Assembly: GCF_026552795.1 (NCBI RefSeq) | Contig: NZ_JANFPI010000001.1 | Span: forward strand, 868,001-932,000 | Direction: 5' to 3' | Length of the DNA stretch: 64,000 bases | DNA from: Ectorhizobium quercum | GTDB taxonomy: Bacteria > Pseudomonadota > Alphaproteobacteria > Rhizobiales > Rhizobiaceae | Shown: in pieces, positions 1 to 8,286 of the stretch | Layout: each line of letters starts with the position of its first letter | Numbering within the stretch: position 1 is the first letter of the stretch | Notes under the pieces: generated by a model | What the model was told of the DNA's origin: nothing | The model's database searches: none | What the model saw: the letters and a program-made list of their open reading frames with translations, nothing else | Position numbers and translations under genes: made by a program

Positions 1-3
1 CTT

Positions 4-729
4 TCAGCCGTCGATGCCCACCTTGGCGACCAGAACCGGATCGGCCCGGAAATCGTCGGGAAACAGTCGCTTCAGGTTCTCGATCTTCGGCAGGTCGTTG
101 TGGACGATATAGGGATAGGTCGGATTGTTGGTCAGAAAATCCTGATGGTAATCCTCCGCCGGGTAGAAAGCCTTCTCCGGCTCGATGGTGGTGACGATGG
201 CGGCATCGTAGACCCGCGCCTTGTTGAGCTGGTCGATATAGGCCTTGGCGATACGGGCCTGTTCCTCGTTCACCGGGAAGACGGTCGAACGGTACTGCGT
301 GCCGATATCGGGGCCTTGCCGGTTGAGCTGCGTCGGATCGTGCGCCACCGAGAAATAGATGTGCAGAAGATGACCGTAGGTGATCTTGCCCGGATCGTAG
401 GTGATCCTGACCGCTTCCGCGTGGCCGGTCCTGCCGCTGCCGATCATCTCGTACCGCGCGGTTGCGGCCGCGCCGCCGGCATAGCCTGACACCGCGTTGG
501 CAACGCCCTCGACGCGCTGGAACACGCCCTGAACGCCCCAGAAGCAGCCGCCGGCGAAGATGGCCGTTTCCTTCGCGGCGCTGGTCTTCGCCTCATCGAC
601 GGCCGGGGCCGGGATCGCGATCCCCTCCTGGGCGGACGCGCTTGCCGTTGTGAGCGTAAGCCCCGCGAAAACGAGGCCAGCGCTGGCGATGGCGGTGAAC
701 ATGCCGGATAGTCTCGCTCTCGTTCGCAT
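4..729 (-). CDS. msrA: Peptide methionine sulfoxide reductase MsrA, exported form
   Basis: MsrA reduces methionine-S-sulfoxide in proteins. The catalytic motif GGCFWG is present with the nucleophile at about Cys62, followed by family sequence running to the C-terminus. The first 34 or so residues form a basic, hydrophobic signal peptide ending near ASASAQE, so the enzyme is probably periplasmic, unlike the usual cytosolic MsrA. The ATG at 729 was chosen because AGGAG lies just upstream; a longer frame exists but only extends into the preceding gene. It is last in a leftward msrB-dipZ-msrA operon, 10 bp after the dipZ-like gene, which could supply its electrons. Family assignment is certain; export is inferred from the leader. 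Confidence 0.95.
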   Translation of the reverse strand: MRTRARLSGMFTAIASAGLVFAGLTLTTASASAQEGIAIPAPAVDEAKTSAAKETAIFAGGCFWGVQGVFQRVEGVANAVSGYAGGAAATARYEMIGSGRTGHAEAVRITYDPGKITYGHLLHIYFSVAHDPTQLNRQGPDIGTQYRSTVFPVNEEQARIAKAYIDQLNKARVYDAAIVTTIEPEKAFYPAEDYHQDFLTNNPTYPYIVHNDLPKIENLKRLFPDDFRADPVLVAKVGIDG

Positions 730-739
730 GGCGGTCTCC

Positions 740-2599
740 TCAACCGAAGGTGAAAGCATAGGCCTCCAGACCGGGGTCCAGGAAGCGGATTTCGAAGGTG
801 CGGTCGGCAACCGGCCCGCTCTGGCGCACGAGCTGGTAAAGCCGCTGTTCCGTCACGGTGCCGTTGCCCTCGGCATCGGTATCGACGCCGTGATCCTCGC
901 CCGGCGGCTTGCCGTCGATCGTCACCTTGAACCGCACCGGCTTGCCGTCGCTGCCGGGGCCGAGAACGAGGTGAAGGTCGCGGGCGTGGAAGCGATAATA
1001 GAGGCTGCCTTCGCCCTGCGAAAGCGCGGCCTTTTCCGGGCCGACGACCCAGCTTCCGGTCAGGCCCCATTCGTTGCGCCGCGGTGTCTCGGCCGTGTAG
1101 ACATGGGCGGCATCATTGACCATGCCGTCGGCGCCGAGAAAGTTCTGCGCCCTGAGATAGCCGATATAGGTTTCCGGCGATTGCACCTCGGCTTCGTTCG
1201 AGGCGGCTTCCGCGCCCGTGGCGTTCACGGCGACGATATCTTCGGCGACATCGGGCCGGCCGGCCTCGGCCAGAAGCTGCTGGATCACCCGTTCGGACTG
1301 CTCGTATTCGCCCTCGCCGAAATGGTGGTGGCGCACGCGGCCCTCGGCATCGATGAAGTAATGCGCCGGCCAGTACTGGTTGTTGAACGTCCGCCAGATG
1401 GCATAGTCGTTGTCCACTGCCACGGGATAGTCGATGGCCAGGGTCTGCGTCGCGCGCCTGACATTGTCGATCCGCTTCTCGAAGGCGAATTCGGGCGAAT
1501 GCACGCCGATGACCACGAGGCCCTGATCCCGGTACTTCTCCGCCCAGGCGCGGACATAGGGAATGGCGCGCAGGCAGTTGATGCAGGAATAGGTCCAGAA
1601 ATCGACCAGCACCACCTTGCCCTTGAGCTCGCTCATGGTCAGCGACGGCGAGTTCAGCCACTCGACCGCACCGTCGAACGAAGGCACGATGGATTCAACC
1701 GGAAGCGGCGCATCGCCCGACGGCGACGGCCCGCCCTGCATCATCATCGATGGATTGCCGGACATCATCATGCTGTTGTTGTCGGCGCCCGTCATCGCAT
1801 TGCCCGGAGCGGGCTGCATGGACATGGAGGGCGCCATCGCGGTGCCGTTCGCACCCGTCTGCGGCCTCGGTTGAAGGCGGTCGATCAGGGATTGTTCGAG
1901 CGCCGTGGTGCTCTCGGCCGAAATCCGCGTCAGGAAGCCTGTGTCGAGCCCGAAGGCAATCGCCACGACCGCCACCAGCACGGCGGCACCGATGCCGCGC
2001 CTGACATATTCGCCGATGCCGAGCGACCGTTTCATGGCCTGATAGACGCGCCCGCCGACCAGCAGTGCCAGCGCCAGCGAGGTCGCCGCGCCCAGCGCAT
2101 AGGCCGCCAGCAGCGCCGTCGTTCCGGCGCTCGCGCCATTCAGTGCCGCGCCGGTCAGGATGAGCCCGAGGACCGGTCCGGCGCAGGGCGCCCAGAGAAG
2201 GCCGGTCGCCACGCCGATGAGCAGCGAGGTTCCGACCCCTGAAAGCCCACCGGTCCTGCCGCGGCGGTCGGCCGTTTCGCTGAGACGGGCGCCCAGCGCC
2301 ACGACCGGGCGCGTGACGCGCTCGGCCAGCGCCGGAAAAAGCAGGATCACGCCGAAGGCGGCGAGGATGATCATCGCGATCAGCCGTCCATATTCGTTGG
2401 CGTCCACTGCCCAGCCGCCGCCGACCGCGGCAAGCGTCGCCACCGCGGCGAAGGTCGCGGCCATGCCCAGCAGCATCGGCAGCGTGCCGCTGAGGAAGGG
2501 TTGCCCGGCCCGCGCGAAGACGAAGGGCAGCACCGGCAGAATGCACGGGCTGACGATGGTGAGCACGCCTGCGAGATAGGCGAGGATGGCGAAGGTCAT
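740..2599 (-). CDS. dipZ: DipZ-like CcdA-thioredoxin fusion membrane protein
   Basis: 619 residues. Residues 1-225 form a CcdA/DsbD-type membrane domain with conserved cysteines in SPCILP (Cys19) and APCAGP (Cys139), the pair that passes electrons across the membrane in this family. A linker follows, then a TlpA/thioredoxin-like domain with the active site SCINC (Cys339, Cys342), then a C-terminal beta-rich domain as in mycobacterial DipZ. The linker (residues 255-288) holds ten methionines, including two MMM runs. The gene lies between msrB (17 bp upstream) and msrA (10 bp downstream), so the inferred role is carrying cytosolic reducing power to the exported methionine sulfoxide reductases. 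The Shine-Dalgarno sequence is weak. Confidence 0.88.
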   Translation of the reverse strand: MTFAILAYLAGVLTIVSPCILPVLPFVFARAGQPFLSGTLPMLLGMAATFAAVATLAAVGGGWAVDANEYGRLIAMIILAAFGVILLFPALAERVTRPVVALGARLSETADRRGRTGGLSGVGTSLLIGVATGLLWAPCAGPVLGLILTGAALNGASAGTTALLAAYALGAATSLALALLVGGRVYQAMKRSLGIGEYVRRGIGAAVLVAVVAIAFGLDTGFLTRISAESTTALEQSLIDRLQPRPQTGANGTAMAPSMSMQPAPGNAMTGADNNSMMMSGNPSMMMQGGPSPSGDAPLPVESIVPSFDGAVEWLNSPSLTMSELKGKVVLVDFWTYSCINCLRAIPYVRAWAEKYRDQGLVVIGVHSPEFAFEKRIDNVRRATQTLAIDYPVAVDNDYAIWRTFNNQYWPAHYFIDAEGRVRHHHFGEGEYEQSERVIQQLLAEAGRPDVAEDIVAVNATGAEAASNEAEVQSPETYIGYLRAQNFLGADGMVNDAAHVYTAETPRRNEWGLTGSWVVGPEKAALSQGEGSLYYRFHARDLHLVLGPGSDGKPVRFKVTIDGKPPGEDHGVDTDAEGNGTVTEQRLYQLVRQSGPVADRTFEIRFLDPGLEAYAFTFG

Positions 2600-2616
2600 G
2601 GTTCAGCCTTTCCCGG

Positions 2617-3111
2617 TCACGCGGCGGCCGGCGTGAATGTCAGGGCCAGTCCGTTCAGGCAGTAGCGCAGTCCCGTCGGCCGCGGCCCGTCGTTGAAGAC
2701 ATGACCGAGATGGCCGCCACAACGGCTGCAATGGACCTCCACCCGCACCATGCCGTGAGACGTGTCGCGCGTCGTGCCGACCGCATTGTCGAGCGGTGCC
2801 CAGAAACTCGGCCAGCCGGTGTTGCTCTCGAACTTGGTGTCGGAGGAAAACAACGGCTGGTCGCAGCCCGCACACGAGAACGTGCCCTTGCGGTGCTCGT
2901 TGAGAAGCGGGCTCGATCCCGGATACTCCGTTCCCTGCTTGCGCAGGATGTCGAACTGCTCGGGCGTCAGGCGCTTGCGCCACTCCTCTTCGGTATGGCT
3001 GACCGCAAACGTCCCGCCGGATGCGGCAAGAAGCGAGTGGACACCCATGCCGAGATAGCCCGCAGCGACGACCGCCGTTCCCGCCGCCAGAAATTTGCGT
3101 CTGTTCATCAT
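2617..3111 (-). CDS. msrB: Peptide methionine-R-sulfoxide reductase MsrB, probable Tat substrate
   Basis: MsrB reduces methionine-R-sulfoxide. Two zinc CxxC motifs (Cys80/83 and Cys128/131) and the catalytic RYCLNG (Cys151) are present. The N-terminus, MMNRRKFLAAG followed by a hydrophobic stretch, is a twin-arginine-type leader, so export by Tat is likely, which would suit a folded zinc protein. The start could be either of the two adjacent ATGs (3111 or 3108). It is the first gene of the leftward operon with the DipZ-like protein and MsrA; the three together cover both sulfoxide epimers and the electron supply. Confidence 0.95.
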   Translation of the reverse strand: MMNRRKFLAAGTAVVAAGYLGMGVHSLLAASGGTFAVSHTEEEWRKRLTPEQFDILRKQGTEYPGSSPLLNEHRKGTFSCAGCDQPLFSSDTKFESNTGWPSFWAPLDNAVGTTRDTSHGMVRVEVHCSRCGGHLGHVFNDGPRPTGLRYCLNGLALTFTPAAA

Positions 3112-3531
3112 GCCACACCGCCTGTTCCTGACCTGGCCTTTCGGTGACGAAGAGGCAGGCGACCGCTCCGCTGTCGCATTCCACCCCCCATCACGGGGAG
3201 GAGCGGTTCGCCTGCGCCTCGTTCACATGCCGTCAGCGATCCATGCTGTATATTGGCTCTTACCGGCGCGCTGACAATCCCTCTTCTCGCCCCGCGCGTT
3301 CAGAGCTTCGTGACAGGCCCGTCGCCGGAGAGGTGGGGGAAGGCCGGCGGCCGATGGATGCGATAATCGGGATCAGGCCTGTGCCGATTCCGCTCACCTG
3401 CCGGTATGGGTTCAATGAAGCCTATCACGGCTGCTCGGAAAGACGGCTCGACCCCGGCGCGCGTCTTTCCGGCTCGGGCTCGCTTGATCTCGCCGTTTCG
3501 AAAGGCTGATCGGCAAGTTGCCGGCTTCGGT
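3112..3531. other. Noncoding gap upstream of msrB
   Basis: 420 bp with no convincing gene. A rightward open frame spans part of it but resembles no family and lacks a good ribosome binding site. The region should contain the msrB promoter; no clear -35/-10 pair or long inverted repeat was recognised by eye. Confidence 0.5.
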
Positions 3532-4179
3532 TTACTGATTGGGCCGCCCCGTCAGGGCCAGGCGAACTGCGAGGCCAATGAAGAAGATGCCGGCAATTCC
3601 GTCCAGCCAGCGGCCGACGCTCGTTCTGGAAATCCACCCGGCAGCCTTTCCGGCGGCGAGCCCGACCGCGATCAGGAAGGTCAACCCGATGGCATTGTGG
3701 ATGCAGCCGAGCAGGAACACCTGCAAGCCGACCTGTCCAAGCTCGACGTTCACGAACTGGGGCAGCAGGGCGATGTAGAAGATCACCACCTTCGGATTGA
3801 GGATATTGGTGATCAATCCGCGTGAGAAGACCCGCCATACGGAAACCTCTTCGCTCTGCCCGAGCTTCGCGTCAGCGCCCGCGTTGCGGATGAAAGCCCT
3901 GAGCGCCTGAAGCCCGAGCCAGGCCAGATAGGCCGCGCCGACCATCCTCATGATGTCGAATGCGAGCGGAGATGCGGCGATGACGGCAGAAACGCCCAGC
4001 GCTGCGGCGGTTGCATGAACGAGCGAGCCAACCCCGATGCCGAGGGCGGCGGCGAAAGCCCCTCTGGCCTTGTGTCGCATGCCATTTGCGACGACGAAGA
4101 CGACGTCGGGTCCGGGTGCCAGCGCGAGAGCGGCGGCCAGCACGATATAGGCGGCCGTCAGGGCGGGATCGAGTATCAT
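3532..4179 (-). CDS. LysE/RhtB-family amino-acid exporter
   Basis: 215-residue integral membrane protein of the LysE/RhtB family, which exports amino acids or homoserine lactones. The N-terminal ALAPGPDVVFVVANG stretch is the family signature, and about six hydrophobic segments can be followed (PGP motif segment, HATAAALGVSA segment, NPKVVIFYIALLPQFV segment and so on). Length is normal for the family. The ATG at 4179 is preceded by a GAGG-type site. The gene is the last chromosomal gene before the left end of the genomic island, 196 bp away. Substrate cannot be told from sequence. Confidence 0.9.
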   Translation of the reverse strand: MILDPALTAAYIVLAAALALAPGPDVVFVVANGMRHKARGAFAAALGIGVGSLVHATAAALGVSAVIAASPLAFDIMRMVGAAYLAWLGLQALRAFIRNAGADAKLGQSEEVSVWRVFSRGLITNILNPKVVIFYIALLPQFVNVELGQVGLQVFLLGCIHNAIGLTFLIAVGLAAGKAAGWISRTSVGRWLDGIAGIFFIGLAVRLALTGRPNQ

Positions 4180-4375
4180 TGCGACCTCTGAAGAAAAAGG
4201 GTTGGGAATCGGACGCGGGCCCAGACATTCGTAACTCTAAAGACGGCGATCGTCTCCATCCAGATTCGAATTCAGATGACGGTCCGCCGACCTCCCGGAG
4301 CAACGGGCACCAAGTCGCCAAAACGATATCCGGCACGACTGGAAAATCAAGGAATCAAGGGCTTTTGGGGAGAAT

Positions 4376-4392
4376 TGGCTGGGGAACCTGGA
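4376..4392. repeat. attL, left 17-bp direct repeat of the island
   Basis: TGGCTGGGGAACCTGGA is identical to the last 17 bp of tRNA-Gln at 21544-21560 and is a displaced 3' tRNA end, marking the left boundary of the island. Confidence 0.85.
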
Positions 4393-4454
4393 GCCGGACA
4401 AACGTTCCTGAAACCCATTTACTTTCAATGCGTTGCTCGATGTCGCGCCAACAA

Positions 4455-4476
4455 TGTGGGGGTAGTTTGTGGGGGT
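4455..4476 (+). promoter_or_regulatory. Left pair of putative integrase arm-type sites
   Basis: TGTGGGGGT occurs at 4455-4463 and 4468-4476, directly repeated with 13-bp periodicity, about 65 bp inside attL. The same pair with the same spacing recurs beside attR. The pattern is that of arm-type binding sites for a tyrosine integrase; the function is inferred. Confidence 0.65.
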
Positions 4477-4556
4477 GTCAACAATTAGATTTTGTTTCAG
4501 ATACGGAACGATTTTGTGAGGCGGTTGACCAGATCGCGCCTACGACCGAGCATGGA

Positions 4557-4596
4557 AAAACCGCCATCACAGGGCTCGCAACCCTCCGGCGGTTTT
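4557..4596. terminator. Hairpin with A-rich and T-rich flanks at the left end of the island
   Basis: AAAACCGCC and GGCGGTTTT form a 9-bp stem around an inner AGGG/CCCT pairing. Having A and T runs on opposite sides, it could stop transcription in either direction and insulate the island's left end. Confidence 0.55.
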
Positions 4597-4659
4597 CACA
4601 AGGTGTTCCAGAATGCTGAACGACATTTCTGAAGTTGTAAAGCCGCCGATGGCGGTTGC

Positions 4660-6000
4660 GTGAGCGCGAATCCCGAAGCATTCGAGTTTCTGCGAAAGAG
4701 CGCGTACGGGCATGTGCAGAAGCATGGGAATGAAGCGCAGGCGCTCCGCCAGCATTGCCGGGACGCGCTCGATGCCTGGCTTCGAGATGAAGGGGCAGGT
4801 AGCGACCTGCATGCCAGCGAGGCCGAAGCGCTGGTTGACGATGTCTCCTTCTGGGTGAACCAGAACTATCGCAGACCGAAGCGGAAGGCAGAACGGCGAC
4901 GGGAGGAACGTGCCGCATCCGCGATGGTAGCTTCTTTCTTTCTGGAAGAGGCGGCGCAAGCTGGACTCAAGCCGAGCATCAGGAACGCCGCCCGGATGGC
5001 GGGGCGCTCGAAGTCCACTATGGCGCGGCATCTGCGCTTGCAAGGCATCGCACCCGTCCGTGAGAAGAAGATCGCGGCGCTGGCGGCTCCGGCGAAGCGC
5101 CTTGCGCGTATCCTCGACAGCACCTTCCCGATCGATGGCGCATGGCTCGTCCAGGTGGATCATTGCATCGCCAAACTCTGGGACGATCTGGATGTCCTGC
5201 CCGAAGCCATGCCACGCTCCACGAAGTCCGAGCGCCGGAAGAAACTGCCGGAACTGATGGCGACGATCACGGCGGCCGGGATCGGCTTCAATGCCCTCGT
5301 CAACGGCGACGTGGTTGCCGTTCGCCGGGGCCGACGCTTCCACGGGATGAAGGATGCTGCGGCATGGATGGAGGAAGAGGAGCGCGTCAACGGTTTCCGG
5401 CTCTTGCGAGGCCCGGAGACCGATGGCCGGAAACAATGGTTCTGGGACGATCCGTGGGTTGCCGACGTGCTGGCGGTGATGTCTACGGGAGCCATCTGGC
5501 GAACGTTTCCGGATGCGGGCCATTTGAAGCCGTGGCTGCGTCTCCTGCGCCCTCTGCTCGATCCTCGCCCGCTTGTCGCCGTCATCGATACGGCGGTCCG
5601 TGGGGCGATACAGGGCGATTTCGTGCTCGATCTGCGTGGCTTGTGCGCGGGCGTGACGGACGGTGAAGTCAGGAAGGCCGGGTACAGGCTGGCAAGCGTT
5701 ATCGAGACGGCCCGGCTTTGTGCGGAACGAGGATGGGAACCGTTCGACTACTTCAACGATGTCGACCACGAACTGGGATTTATGAAGTACGTGGCGGCCA
5801 ACGTGCCGAAGAGCTATGCGAAGCTGATGTATTTCCGGAACGTCGTGCTTGAGGAAGTTGGCGCAAGCTACGCGGACGATCCGAATCCGATCCAGGCGAC
5901 ACTGGCACGATGCAGGACGCTACGGGAGGAGGAGCGGGCCGGAACGTGGACGGCTCCCAAGCCGAAGGAACTGGCGGCGTTCCTGCCTCCGAAAGGGTGA
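4660..6000 (+). CDS. Unknown protein with a helix-turn-helix, possible replication initiator
   Basis: 446 residues from a GTG start; the ATG shortly upstream reaches a stop after four codons. I do not recognise the family with certainty. The N-terminal 60 residues are acidic and helical, followed by a basic stretch (RRPKRKAERRREERA) and a helix-turn-helix-like segment around residues 108-130 (IRNAARMAGRSKSTMARHLR). The remainder is alpha/beta with no obvious catalytic motif. It is the first gene inside the left end and is followed by a hairpin-rich region and the mobilization operon, the position where small plasmids and mobilizable elements keep a replication or control protein. That role is inference from position only. 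Confidence 0.6.
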   Translation: MSANPEAFEFLRKSAYGHVQKHGNEAQALRQHCRDALDAWLRDEGAGSDLHASEAEALVDDVSFWVNQNYRRPKRKAERRREERAASAMVASFFLEEAAQAGLKPSIRNAARMAGRSKSTMARHLRLQGIAPVREKKIAALAAPAKRLARILDSTFPIDGAWLVQVDHCIAKLWDDLDVLPEAMPRSTKSERRKKLPELMATITAAGIGFNALVNGDVVAVRRGRRFHGMKDAAAWMEEEERVNGFRLLRGPETDGRKQWFWDDPWVADVLAVMSTGAIWRTFPDAGHLKPWLRLLRPLLDPRPLVAVIDTAVRGAIQGDFVLDLRGLCAGVTDGEVRKAGYRLASVIETARLCAERGWEPFDYFNDVDHELGFMKYVAANVPKSYAKLMYFRNVVLEEVGASYADDPNPIQATLARCRTLREEERAGTWTAPKPKELAAFLPPKG

Positions 6001-6076
6001 CGGCATGGGCTTCCACCGCGCAGGTCGCCAAGTCGGCATGTTCGGATTTTGGAGATTAAAAATTCGATGAAAACAA

Positions 6077-6460
6077 CGATATTTCAGATGTTTACTTCTG
6101 AAATCGTCCCGTTTTCCTATTATAGTAGGAAATCTACCTGATTGCCTACTGCCGCACGAGAAAGCGAATGACAGACGCAGGGCACAGGTCCTGCATTCGG
6201 CATTTCGGGATCGGTGTGCGGCGTGACGGCAGAGCCTGTCGTCACCACGGCAACCACCCGGTTGCCTCGTCGTCCCTCTGGACGGCGACAAGGCCCCTGC
6301 TAGGTCCGCCGGAAGGCTCTCCATGAAATGGTCCGGCGGAAGCCTCCCCGAAGGGCCGACGACTCGCCCAACGGAAGAGCCATTAGTCGGTCACTAAAGA
6401 CTATTGTTTCAGGCTCCGCCGGCGGTCACGATTCTTCCACCGGGATTTCCCCGGCGAGGA
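6077..6460. other. Hairpin-dense noncoding region upstream of the mobilization operon, candidate oriT
   Basis: About 385 bp without a gene but full of inverted repeats: ATTTCAGA/TCTGAAAT (6081-6104), TTTCCTA/TAGGAAA (6113-6132), GCAGG/CCTGC (6177-6194), GTGACGGCA/TGTCGTCAC (6224-6244, one mismatch), GGCAACC/GGTTGCC (6249-6266), a stem around 6268-6289, and TCCGCCGGA/TCCGGCGGA (6305-6340) enclosing CCAT/ATGG. MobV-type relaxases usually act at an oriT just upstream of their gene, so this is the best place for it. It could also be a structured leader of the operon or an origin of replication for the protein encoded just before it. Confidence 0.5.
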
Positions 6461-6467
6461 TCACATC

Positions 6468-6725
6468 ATGCAGGAATATGAACTGCCTATCGTCGTCACC
6501 AACCAGGGCCCGGCTGCCCCGGCACTGCTCAAGATCATCCGGTTGCCGACTAGCTGGTACGCCGCCATCTGGGAGAGCGCCGAGCGATATGCCAGCTTCT
6601 CGCAAGAAAAGACCGAACTGAACGGTGGCTTCGCTCATATGAACGCCCGCGAGTTCCTTGACCGCGTGCAACTCGTCGCGGCCTTCACGCATGGCATCAG
6701 TTTCGAGTGGGGGGAGGATCTGTAA
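6468..6725 (+). CDS. Hypothetical protein, first gene of mobilization operon
   Basis: 85 residues, no recognised family. It starts at an ATG with GAGG a few bases upstream and overlaps the next gene by one base (TAATG), so the two are translationally coupled. The composition is that of a small soluble protein, with conserved-looking aromatic segments (SWYAAIWESAERYASF). Its place ahead of a MobC-sized protein and a relaxase suggests an accessory role in DNA processing or its regulation, but nothing in the sequence proves this. Confidence 0.7.
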   Translation: MQEYELPIVVTNQGPAAPALLKIIRLPTSWYAAIWESAERYASFSQEKTELNGGFAHMNAREFLDRVQLVAAFTHGISFEWGEDL

Positions 6726-6997
6726 TGGTCCTGAACATCACTGACACGTTGCGCGATCGGGTTCGTCGCATGGTCTATGCCAAGGCCCGCGCCGAAGGTC
6801 TTGGTATCGCTCTGATGACCCAGATCAAAGATGATCCGAAGTTCGGACCGCTCTATGCCGAACACAAGGCCGCATACGAGGAATCCTTGATGCTCGAAGC
6901 GAAGACTCTCGGCCTGGTCGGCGGCAACGTCGATCTTCTCGAACGGCTCATTCGAGATGTTCACGCGGAAGGCGGGGCGACCTCCCGGAAGCACTGA
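6725..6997 (+). CDS. Small helical protein, possible mobilization accessory factor
   Basis: 90 residues starting at MVLNITDTLRDRVRRM; a start 18 bases further up is possible but lacks support. It is largely helical and charged, with a predicted amphipathic N-terminus. It overlaps the upstream gene by one base and the relaxase gene by one base (TGATG), so all three are coupled. Small helical proteins in this position often act as relaxosome accessory factors of the MobC kind; no MobC signature is visible, so this is inference from context. Confidence 0.7.
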   Translation: MVLNITDTLRDRVRRMVYAKARAEGLGIALMTQIKDDPKFGPLYAEHKAAYEESLMLEAKTLGLVGGNVDLLERLIRDVHAEGGATSRKH

Positions 6998-8286
6998 TGT
7001 CCTTCCAGTTCGTCCATCTCGAAGCATTCTCGCGCAAGGGTGACGGCAAGGGACGTTCCACGGCCTTTGTCTTCGCGGAAGCCCGACGCGATCCAGCGGC
7101 ATCCGTCCACGTTGCGAATCCATTGCCCCCCGCCGTCGTCTTCGGCATCGGCGTGGATGAGGTCGAGCGGTTGCACGATGCCACAGCCGATGCCGCGACG
7201 ACGACCCCGAAGGGTGGAAAGCCACGAAAAATCCAGAAGACGCAGCACACGTTGATGACGGTGGTTGCCTCGCATCCGTATTCGATGGAGGAAGTTCGCG
7301 CCGATCTGGAAAAACAACGCGAGGCGGAGGATTGGGAAAAGCGAACAGTGACGTGGCTTCGTTCACAGTACGGCGACAAGCTTGTCTCCGTGATCCGCCA
7401 CGAAGATGAAGGGTATTTCCACGTTCATGCCTACATCCTGCCGGACGATCCCGCCATGCGGGCCTCTGCCCTGCATCCCGGCCAGTGTGCGAAGGCCGCT
7501 GTCATGGCGGCCGGTCCTGCCGAAGGCGAGGATATCAAGGCGCTGAACAAGCGCGGAGATCAGGCATATAGGCAGGCGATGCGGGAATGGCAGGATTCGT
7601 ATCACGAGACCGTCGCCATCGCGTGCGGCCTGACCCGCCTCGGCCCGCAGCGCCGTCGGCTGACGCGGGCCGAATGGCAAGCGGAGCAGACGCAGGCCAA
7701 ATCTCTGAAGACGACGATCGAAAGAGCGAAGGCCGTGAAGGAGAAGGGCGAATCCTTCATCACTGCCACGAAGGAAGATGCAGCCGCGATCCGGGAGGAA
7801 GCGGCACAGGCGAAGGCGGAAGCCGACCGCCAGCTTGCCGCCGCCAAGGCCGCGACAGAAGCCGCCAAGGCGGCTCAAGACAAGGCCGTCTCCGAACAGC
7901 GCAAGGCCCGGTCGATGATGGCCCGCGTCCGTCAGGAAGCCGCCCGCGTCCGGGCGGCGACGGCAAGGCTCCAGCGCCTGCCGGGTGCGCTACGCAGCGT
8001 GTTCGACGGCTTCAGAAATTCAGCGGTCGCGGCCCGCATCCGGCAGGCCGTCGAATCCGAGATGGAGGCTCTTCGGCGAGCCGCCGACCATGCCGCCGAC
8101 CGGGCGAGTGCCGCAGACGCGGGGCGGCGTGAAGCCGAGATACGGGCAAAGAACTTACGGGAGAACTTTGCAGAGGTCGGGCGCGAACTGGCCGTCGCCA
8201 GGCGTGAGCTTGCCGCGCTCCGTCCACCAGAGCCGGAACCGGAACGGGCTCCGTCCATTTCGATGCCCGGTCTGCGTCGGCCGTGA
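6997..8286 (+). CDS. MobV-like HUH relaxase / mobilization protein
   Basis: 429 residues. Residues 135-144 read HEDEGYFHVH, matching the HxDE...HxH signature of the Pre/MobV relaxase family, where the two histidines bind the metal used for nicking at oriT. The first 150 residues form the presumed endonuclease domain; from about residue 225 onward the protein is a long Ala/Glu/Lys/Arg-rich coiled coil, as in other MobV proteins. A family tyrosine cannot be placed with confidence. It is third in a coupled operon, and no secretion-system gene is nearby, so the element would be mobilized by a helper. The N-terminal sequence is divergent, so the family call rests mainly on the HUH motif and architecture. 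Confidence 0.72.
   Translation: MSFQFVHLEAFSRKGDGKGRSTAFVFAEARRDPAASVHVANPLPPAVVFGIGVDEVERLHDATADAATTTPKGGKPRKIQKTQHTLMTVVASHPYSMEEVRADLEKQREAEDWEKRTVTWLRSQYGDKLVSVIRHEDEGYFHVHAYILPDDPAMRASALHPGQCAKAAVMAAGPAEGEDIKALNKRGDQAYRQAMREWQDSYHETVAIACGLTRLGPQRRRLTRAEWQAEQTQAKSLKTTIERAKAVKEKGESFITATKEDAAAIREEAAQAKAEADRQLAAAKAATEAAKAAQDKAVSEQRKARSMMARVRQEAARVRAATARLQRLPGALRSVFDGFRNSAVAARIRQAVESEMEALRRAADHAADRASAADAGRREAEIRAKNLRENFAEVGRELAVARRELAALRPPEPEPERAPSISMPGLRRP

Noticed and set aside
3144..3509. Rightward open frame of 121 codons upstream of msrB
   Set aside because: No ribosome binding site, no family resemblance and composition unlike the genes around it.
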